A stretch of DNA of 64,000 nt from Megalonaias nervosa (taxonomy: Eukaryota; Mollusca; Bivalvia; Unionida; Unionidae): the NCBI GenBank assembly GCA_016617855.1, contig JAECUM010010991.1, positions 21,509 to 85,508 on the forward strand, in the 5' to 3' direction. The notes under the pieces were generated by a model. That model was not told where the DNA came from. It was given only the letters and a program-made list of their open reading frames with translations, and did not search any database. The translations under genes and the position numbers were made by a program. Positions 58,277 to 64,000 of the stretch are shown here, one piece after another; position 1 is the stretch's first letter; each line of letters begins with the position of its first letter.

Positions 58277-58542
58277 TTATCCTATTTTTGGGACTATCGA
58301 TTCGTCATAAAGGTGACGATGTGTCTTCCAAAATCGCCAAAGAATCCTCCTTTTTGGTGGCTCCTCTTTTTCTTTGGACGAGTGTGTCTTTTCTGGGGGT
58401 GACGTCGATGTTTGGAAAAGAGCTTTTTCGGATGACGTGACTGTCTTTTTCCTTTTCCTTTTTGGACAGAAGAACGACGATGGTGACTGTGTGCACCTAT
58501 CGTTTGCCTCAGGTCTTTTTTTATACTGCAATGCGACGCCAC
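58277..58542 (-). CDS. Small His/Arg/Lys-rich protein (adenovirus mu-like), no ATG start
   Basis: The frame ending at 58294 has about 80 codons of very basic composition (HSHHRRSSVQKGKGKRQSRH, HRRHPQKRHTRPKKKRS) and a short hydrophobic GGFFGDFG near its end. It looks like adenovirus core peptide X/mu and similar Polinton core peptides that compact DNA. No ATG precedes the basic part; the frame opens with GTG at 58542, and an ATA stands where a start would fit about 50 nt after a TATA box. A second overlapping frame (58277-58531) is also open and basic, so the choice of frame is moderate. Confidence 0.5.
58518..58524 (-). promoter_or_regulatory. TATA box for the mu-like gene
   Basis: TATAAAA on the minus strand, overlapping the stop codon of the core-like gene and lying just upstream of the small basic gene. 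Confidence 0.45.
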
Positions 58543-58916
58543 TGATTGTCTTTACGTCGTATCAACTTGATGACAGGCATCACTCGACGTTGGGGAGTTC
58601 GCAACGGACTAAATCGGGACAGTTCTTGCTTGGACAAATTCAGTAATCTCTCTAACATGCCCGATCTCTCTTGGACTTTGATTTTCGGGGCAGGTACATT
58701 GTGAGCAGCGGCCACTGCTGCTAAAGAGGAAGAGGGTGTCACCGCTGGAGGAGAAGTTTTCGGAGACGCTCTCTTGCGGGTAGAAGCTGTTTTCTGTGGA
58801 CTTTTCTTTTTCTTTTTCTGAGGCTGTAACCTGGTCTTGACACCGTTGCTCTTTTTCTTATTCTTCTGGGTACGTCGGGGAGTGGCTTTTTTTCTTGGGC
58901 AGAACTTTGGGAGCAT
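58521..58916 (-). CDS. Lys/Arg-rich core-like protein
   Basis: A 131-residue protein from ATG 58916. The first half is almost only Lys, Arg, Ser, Thr and Pro (KKKSNGVKTRLQPQKKKKKS), then an Ala-rich linker (SSLAAVAAAHNVPAPKIKV) and a more ordinary C-terminal third (RSGMLERLLNLSKQELSRFS, IKLIRRKDNQWRRIAV). This composition is that of DNA-condensing core proteins such as adenovirus V/VII. It starts 5 bp downstream of the stop of the previous gene. An alternative frame entered before a run of seven A (58884-58890) is also protein-like, so the N-terminus is uncertain. Confidence 0.6.
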   Translation of the reverse strand: MLPKFCPRKKATPRRTQKNKKKSNGVKTRLQPQKKKKKSPQKTASTRKRASPKTSPPAVTPSSSLAAVAAAHNVPAPKIKVQERSGMLERLLNLSKQELSRFSPLRTPQRRVMPVIKLIRRKDNQWRRIAV

Positions 58917-58923
58917 TGGGATC

Positions 58924-59250
58924 CTATTTTAAGAGGGAACGAATGATGACACCTCCTAGGGAACCGCTACCTCCAGGTTTCAAAGCGATTTGCTTTTCGG
59001 TTTGAGTGTCGATGCGAGGATCGGCTAGCTGCGTCAAGGCTACCTTGTTTCTGTCAAAAAAGCGTTTAGATTGATGTGGAATGTGAATGATGCCCTGCAG
59101 TAATTGACGTGCTGTCACCATAAACCATCGTAAGACTTCTTTAAGACTAGCTTCTAAGACACGAGCACGTATTTGTGGATTTTTTTCGCGACTGATACTG
59201 TACAAGGCACGAATCAATTTGATGGGAAGATGAGACTGAAGTTACGTCAT
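58924..59250 (-). pseudogene. Polinton helical protein, paralogue 2, stop at codon 3
   Basis: The ATG at 59250 overlaps the ATPase stop as ATGA, a typical compact-virus junction, but the third codon (59242-59244) is TAA. The frame then runs open to 58924: LQSHLPIKLIRALYSISREK, ARVLEASLKEVLRWFMV, LLQGIIHIPHQSKRFFD and KPGGSGSLGGVIIRSLLK. The layout (helices, 'G.I.L...QK..F...', basic turn, Gly-rich hydrophobic end) parallels the gene at 57769-58200. The role is unknown. Confidence 0.65.
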
Positions 59251-60150
59251 GTTGACGCTGTGTGAGACAGACCCCAAGTGACCGATGTTTTTATAGATTT
59301 TTTGGTTGTTGTGGTTGTTGTTAAGTCGACGACGGGGACGTGTACACGGTCTTGGCACCAGTGGTGAAACAGATGGGTACGAAATCGCAAATAATCGGGA
59401 GTGGTGGATTTTAAATCCACTAGTAAACAGGCGTGTGGGGTTTGAGTGGCATCGTCGTACGCATGAGTCAGCCAAGGCGTTCCTAACTGTTTGGCTAACA
59501 CTTGCACTTGCGATTTATCTCTAGGGCTTTAAAACTACACCACGTCATGAACATTGAGACTAATGGTGCGATGGGCTTTACTTTGTTGAAACAAATTTTG
59601 AGTGATGTAAATGACACTGGCATTACGATGATGCCCTTTGCACGTAAACCAGTTTAATTTCTTCTTCCTCTTCTCCTAACATATCGTCAAAAATAACCAA
59701 ATGGGTTTGACTAGGGTCAGACACGATCTCGTTGTCTTCGCCAGGAATGCCTTCCACAAAGACGATGGAATCGCCTTGACTTTCTCGCAGAAGGCTGTAC
59801 GCCGATTGCCACTCTTTGTAACACCACACGATCCGTTGTGGTGGGCGATCGATCAAATGATGTTTATGTTCAATCAAACGTTTGACAAATTCGGTTTTGC
59901 CTGAACCGCTCGGTCCAGCAAGGAGCATGTTAAAGGGATGGCGAAGATACAAGGCCTCCCAACTGGCACGATCTACGTGTTCGTCGATGACTTTGAAAGT
60001 GGAGGAAGATTGAGCAGAGACAGTAGAGGTAGCCACAGTAGTACTGTAAGGAATGTCACTTTTGACACGAAAACGGACAAGACAAGAGTTTTTATACTTT
60101 TTCAGGACACGTTTATTGTCATCTTTAATTGTGAACAACACGAAAGTCAT
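59247..60150 (-). pseudogene. FtsK/A32-like genome-packaging ATPase, frameshift and two stops
   Basis: Viral packaging ATPases of this class pump DNA into the capsid. The first 175 codons from ATG 60150 hold the P-loop GPSGSGKT (residues 79-86) and Walker B HLVIFDD (about 150-156). A one-base shift near 59638-59650 leads to the sensor region CKGHHRNASVIYITQNLFQQ, typical of Polinton ATPases. TAG (59535-59537) and TAA (59529-59531) then interrupt the frame one codon apart; beyond them the same frame continues with SPRDKSQVQVLAKQLG and ACLLVDLKSTTPDYLRFRTH, the family C-terminus. The catalytic motifs are intact, but a full protein cannot be made. Confidence 0.93.
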
Positions 60151-60175
60151 AAATACATGAAAGCCAAATGGTTAA

Positions 60176-60412
60176 CTACATGAATAAAAGACACATCAAA
60201 AAGATCATAGTGGAATATAAACAAGCCTCTATACAACATTTTTGGTGATCAAGAGGTGGTATCGTAGGGACAGTGTGTAATGTTCTTAGAGTCTCTACAC
60301 TGAGCAAAGTCACACATGGGTCCTCCCGGCATGGTCTTTCGGGCATGTCAATGACGGTCCTGTCCTGTCCTGAAGGGAGTGGTTCTTCTTCTTCTGGTAC
60401 TGTCACTAACAT
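60176..60412 (-). CDS. Small Polinton ORF with C-terminal hydrophobic segment
   Basis: A 78-residue protein starting 3 bp downstream of the polymerase stop codon (TAG, ATT, then ATG at 60412). The N-terminus is acidic (EEEEPLPSGQD), the middle has Cys residues (RPCREDPCV) and the end is hydrophobic (CLYSTMIFLMCLLFM), so it may be a tail-anchored membrane peptide. I do not recognise a family. The tight spacing and full openness support a real gene. Confidence 0.5.
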   Translation of the reverse strand: MLVTVPEEEEPLPSGQDRTVIDMPERPCREDPCVTLLSVETLRTLHTVPTIPPLDHQKCCIEACLYSTMIFLMCLLFM

Positions 60413-60415
60413 AAT

Positions 60416-63400
60416 CTATTGGTCTTGGACGTTGTCCCATTTTGTATGTTGACCAATATCGATGTGACCGTACGGTAAAGTGAAGTGGTTGGGAAGTCTG
60501 ACTCGCTTCTGGCACACAATTTGATACACTTTTTCCAAAGGCCGACTAACAATTTGGTGTGTGGGTAAACGTACAATCTTGTGCGGTTCGTGGGTGGTCA
60601 CTTTAAAATTTCCATCCTGTCCAGACTGCAAGGCTTCTTTTAAGACACCAAAGTTCACCAGTCGACTGTTGCGATAATTGAGAGTCAATCCTTTCACTTT
60701 ACACTCCGTGTGTACTTCTCCTTGTGGGTCACGGTATTCGTAGCCGTAATTTCTGGGACCACCACTTGCAAAACTTAGAATCTTGTCGTCGAGATGCTCA
60801 TCCGTCCAGGCTCCTAAACGGTCTCCTTCGATGTTAGGATGTTGTTGACCCAGACGATCGATGTAGATGCAACTGTCCTTGTCAAAATACAGCACACGAT
60901 CTCCTAACAGTTCTAAAGCATCGTACAGTTTTAAGCGAGCATAGGATGTCACGTAAGCCGCAATGATGACATTTCCAAATTCGTAGCGGGAAGGTTCTGT
61001 CGAATACTCTGTCTTGGGTAAACACGGTCATTGTGCCATTTTACCCCACAGACAATTTAACATCATTTTGGCAAACGATCGCCTTTCTTCGTTTTTCTCG
61101 ATGTGGTCTAAAGTGATGCCTTCCTGCTCCCAGTATTTCTCTTTGAATTTTGTTTGGTCTTCGGGAGTGTGGCACCAGGAAGGATAGCCGCTGGCTTCTT
61201 GTTTCAGTTTCAAAAAGGCATTCACGTAGTCTGCGAAAATGCCTTTCTGAGTCTCGTCGCCCTTGTGGTATTTTTCTGTCTTGGGAAAGTGGTAAATTTC
61301 GTACACTTCTAACAGTTGGTATCCCAGGTCCAGAGCTTTGAACAATTCCACGCTGACCCACGTTCCCGTTAAGGCGCGTTCTTCCTGGCTGTGCTGACAA
61401 GGTTGGTCTTGGTTGCACGTTTCGGCACAAGTACGACACAAGGGAAACATCAGTTTTCCTTGGCAATGATGTGGTAAAACGGGATGATACAAGTTCGTGG
61501 GAGGCAAGACTTTGAACTTGATCAGTCCTTTGTATTGTCGAATGTTTTCCACGTCAATGTGTTGCGTCAGCAATTGCGGGTGCCCTGCAGAAAAGTGACA
61601 GTATTTGCACACGAACGGATACAGCGAACACACGTCCAAGTATTTGATTTCCTCTCCTTTCTCCTCGTCGGCTTGGTACAGCAAACAGGTGGAATTCGTC
61701 CGTCCTCCGTACAAGCTGTCCCGCGGGTTCAGTGGGTTCACCAGCTTGTAACTTTCCACGATGCGCTTAAACTCGGGATCGGTTTTCAATCGGTGATCGT
61801 ACTCGTGTTCCCACATTTCTACCACTTGGTATCCTTGCTCTTCTAACTTCAATCGCCGCTGACAAGGGGTCTGGTACAAGTCTTCCATGGTCCATTGCAA
61901 AAACTGATTTTTAGTGTCACGTTGAGGGTAGCAAATGGGACAACCGTGAAATAAGCACCCGTTAAACTCGTACACGATCTGGGGGTTTTCTAAGTCCCAG
62001 CCATCCACCGAATACCTTCCGATGGTTTTTTCGCCTCCTCCATTGCAGGCATGTTGGATCCATTTGTCTTCCTTGTCGCACAAGTAATGTAGCCAGCGTA
62101 AGGCTTTGACCGAGTATTGACGTTTGACAAAGTTCGTCGTTTGAGGACTGATGACAGCCAAGGTGTTTTCGGGCATAAATCGTTGGCGGTACACTAAGGA
62201 ACACACTTTGGCAATGGTGCAGGCTTCCTTCAAAGGGTCGATCCCTGGCAAAATCGGCCAATGTGTTCGGTCCCCGAAAGATTTTTTTCACGTCCTCTAG
62301 GAATCTTGCTACAGTGAGGGAAATGAGTAAAGATAGGATCTTGGATACACTTCTCACACGCTCGATGAGCCACGCAGAATTTAGGAATGTGAATGCCAGT
62401 CTCTTGCATGCATTCGAAATCGAAAAAGACGAAATGGCCTTTCTTCTGGTCATTATCTTCTTCTTCATGTTTGGATTGGTATTTTTGAATGTAGCATTGG
62501 TGTTCCAAGTCCACGATTTGGCGACAAATGTGACATCTCTTCTTTCCTGAACATACGTGCGCCTTGGCACTGTTGGTACGTATGCCTTGTCCACAAGTAG
62601 GGCACAATCTCAGGAGCTGACAAGCACATTTCTGCTGTGAACCTTGCGTCTTTAGATGTTGTTGGTAACAGACAGAGCTGACAAACGTGCGCTGACAAGC
62701 TGAGCAATGCACTCGTTCTTGTCCTTCGTCATGACAGGGTTTAGAGGCTAAACATCCCTCACATTTCGATCCACAGTGCTTGTGTTGCTCTCGATTGTTA
62801 TAGCCATAGTCACATTTCTCACAGGAATAACCGTATCCCAGAAATGCAGTGATACTGGTAATGGCATCGAAATGTTCATCGTGATGGTTGACGTGAATGT
62901 ATTTTCCGTCTTTGAAATTTTGCCTCGAAACAACAGAGGTCCGCGGACTTCTTGAGGGTGAACTTTCAAGGTGTAGCGTGGAAGCAAGACGTCTTGCAAC
63001 TTTTGCATTTCAGGAATGCCACAAGCGGTGTCTCTGGATATCCCCGCTTGCTGTAAAAGGAGTTCTGCTTCTCTTTGCTGTTTGGCTCGTCCGATTGTTG
63101 AATAGTTTCCCAGGCTCTTTTCCATTCTGCGGTGTCGTTCTTGTCGGCAAAAGTTCGTCCCGTCACGATAGCACGGGCTAAACACATCTGGTCTTGAGTG
63201 TTGTTAATTTGAACGAGGCTGCGCTTGATTCTGCGAAGGTCGTCTACCAATAACACCTTTTTGCGTTGTCCTGTCCCTTGGGGAAGAGACACGTGGGTCA
63301 TGAACAGTGTCGATTTTCCGTCGGTGATGTGAAACTTGTCGTTGGATTGTTGCACGTGTTGAATCTTGTCGATGACTTTGGAAGGTGTCAGTTCTGCCGG

Positions 63401-63853
63401 GCTGCTAAACTCGATCCAGACGGGGGACTTCAAACTGTCGTGATGAATGGAAAGTCTCAAGCGATCGTCTTCTTTGGCTTCACATTGCTGTTTCAGTGTG
63501 GTTAACAAAGAATCCCACACATTGGTGATGAACCCCTCTGCTTTCTCCATCGGTACGTCGGACTTGAAATCTTTAAACTTCACCGTGTACGTGTAGGCTG
63601 TAGTTCTAAATTTTCTGGAGGAGCGTTTGCCCATCTCTCGAATGTGGTAATACTTTTCAGGGTTTACTGGTGGTGATGGTAAACTCTGGTTTGGTGTAGA
63701 CTCTCTGGGTCTGGATTCTGGTTCACTCATCTCATCTTCAAAATCGCTGGCATGAATTTGAGCCAAGACTTCAGCTACTGTGTGAGGCTATAAATCACGT
63801 TTCTGTCTCTTACTTTCTTCTTCTTTCTTTACGAAATGATGTGATCGTTTCAT
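60416..63853 (-). pseudogene. Protein-primed family B DNA polymerase, multiply broken
   Basis: This replicates the linear Polinton genome. The ATG at 63853 follows a TATA box; the N-terminus is basic (KKEEESKRQKR, possible nuclear signal). Landmarks in order: KYYHIREMGKRSSRKFRTTA; a Cys/His-rich finger region (HCSACQRTF, CPTCG, CHICRQ); exonuclease motif I (FFDFECMQET); palm motif A (YLDVCSLYP); motif B (MMLNCLWGKM); motif C (YFDKDSCIY). Breaks: TAG at 63788-63790; frame changes near 63090, near 62920 and at a seven-T run (62282-62288); a deletion junction near 62243-62248 that removes the sequence expected for exonuclease motifs II and III; TGA at 61028-61030 just after motif B. Catalytic Asp residues of A and C are retained. 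Confidence 0.95.
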
Positions 63854-63935
63854 TTTGACTGGAAAAAGTCAAATGACTACATTTGAAATGCCATGGACCC
63901 CTATATATCTATGTCAGACTCAGTGTATATATAAA
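63854..63935. promoter_or_regulatory. Divergent promoter with back-to-back TATA boxes
   Basis: On the minus strand GATATATAG (63902-63909) lies about 50 bp before the polymerase ATG. On the plus strand TATATATAAA (63926-63935) lies about 55 bp before the ATG of the right-hand gene. The two boxes are about 17 bp apart and point away from each other. Confidence 0.75.
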
Positions 63936-63988
63936 GGGCTAGTGCTTTCCCTCTCAATATTCATTTCGCTCTCAAGCCGACCAGCACG

Positions 63989-64000
63989 ATGGAAGAGCCC
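63989..64000 (+). CDS. Start of a plus-strand Polinton gene (first four codons)
   Basis: The ATG at 63989 (MEEP to the window end) stands about 55 bp downstream of a strong TATA box, with a pyrimidine-rich leader (ctttccctctcaatattc) that could hold the transcription start. Only 12 bases are visible, so no product can be named. In related elements the genes divergent from the polymerase are often early or lineage-specific. Confidence 0.5.

Larger units (their letters stand above)
51041..64000 (-). mobile_element. Endogenous Polinton/Maverick (adintovirus-like) element, partial
   Basis: The segment has higher GC than the rest of the window and very close gene packing, nearly all on one strand. 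It has the diagnostic Polinton set: protein-primed PolB, retroviral-type integrase, adenain-type protease, packaging ATPase, double-jelly-roll major capsid protein and a minor capsid protein. Short overlaps and gaps of 3-15 bp between genes are virus-like. The left boundary is probably among the facing arrays near 50.0-51.0 kb; the right terminal repeat is beyond the window. Several genes have stops or frameshifts, so this copy is defective. A free adintovirus contig is unlikely because the host gene BBS7 lies on the same sequence. Confidence 0.92.

Noticed and set aside
53685..63790. Alternative genetic code or stop readthrough in the Polinton
   Set aside because: TAA, TAG and TGA are all affected, frameshifts accompany them, and neighbouring intact genes end with the same stop codons. 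Decay is simpler.
51041..64000. Frameshifts are all sequencing errors
   Set aside because: Some indels lie in homopolymers (62282, 51612) and could be errors, but several breaks are single-base nonsense changes and one is a large deletion, which such errors do not explain. Read data would still be needed to judge each indel.

Overview
The window looks like nuclear DNA of an invertebrate animal, most likely a bivalve or other mollusc. It is AT-rich and intron-heavy. It carries V-type tRNA-derived SINEs of the kind found in molluscs, CR1/L2-like and RTE-like LINE fragments, TA-inserting DNA transposons and many minisatellites. There is no tool-based confirmation; every family call is from motif recognition.

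Region 1 (about 1-46.5 kb) is one host gene on the minus strand, BBS7, a subunit of the ciliary BBSome. Fourteen coding exons with conventional splice sites and unbroken phase were placed by eye. They encode about 500 residues: the N-terminal beta-propeller, the coiled coil and most of the ear-like domain. The start codon is at 46473 and the last visible exon ends at 1758; the remaining exons lie left of the window. The introns hold almost all the repeats: tandem arrays with units of 24 to about 155 bp, a family of double-hairpin MITEs, a Tigger/pogo-like transposon inserted exactly at a TA inside a minisatellite, a second TA-flanked element, a decayed hAT-like transposase, LINE remnants and several SINEs with clear target-site duplications.

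Region 2 (46.5-51 kb) lies upstream of BBS7. It holds a palindrome, a TIR element broken by an RTE-type LINE 3' end, a long TA repeat, and two arrays of a repeat of about 45 bp that face each other around a spacer of about 170 bp.

Region 3 (about 51.1-64 kb, continuing off the right edge) is clearly richer in GC and is packed with minus-strand genes. It is an endogenous Polinton/Maverick (adintovirus-like) element. From right to left it holds a protein-primed family B DNA polymerase, a small membrane-type ORF, an FtsK/A32-like packaging ATPase, a small helical protein, two basic core-like proteins, a second helical protein, a proline-tailed protein, a retroviral-type integrase with chromodomain, a membrane protein, a minor capsid (penton-like) protein, a basic pVI-like protein, the double-jelly-roll major capsid protein, a Cys-rich acidic protein, an adenain-type protease and a last unassigned gene. 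At the far right a divergent promoter with two back-to-back TATA boxes serves the polymerase and a plus-strand gene of which only the first four codons are visible.

Most of these genes carry one to a few lesions (in-frame stops, frameshifts, lost start codons, and a deletion through the polymerase exonuclease domain), while the protease and some neighbours are intact. The copy is therefore a fairly young, defective insertion. The most unusual signals are a histone-type 3' stem-loop after the last gene, the divergent TATA promoter, the facing repeat arrays at the left end, and the double-hairpin MITE family.
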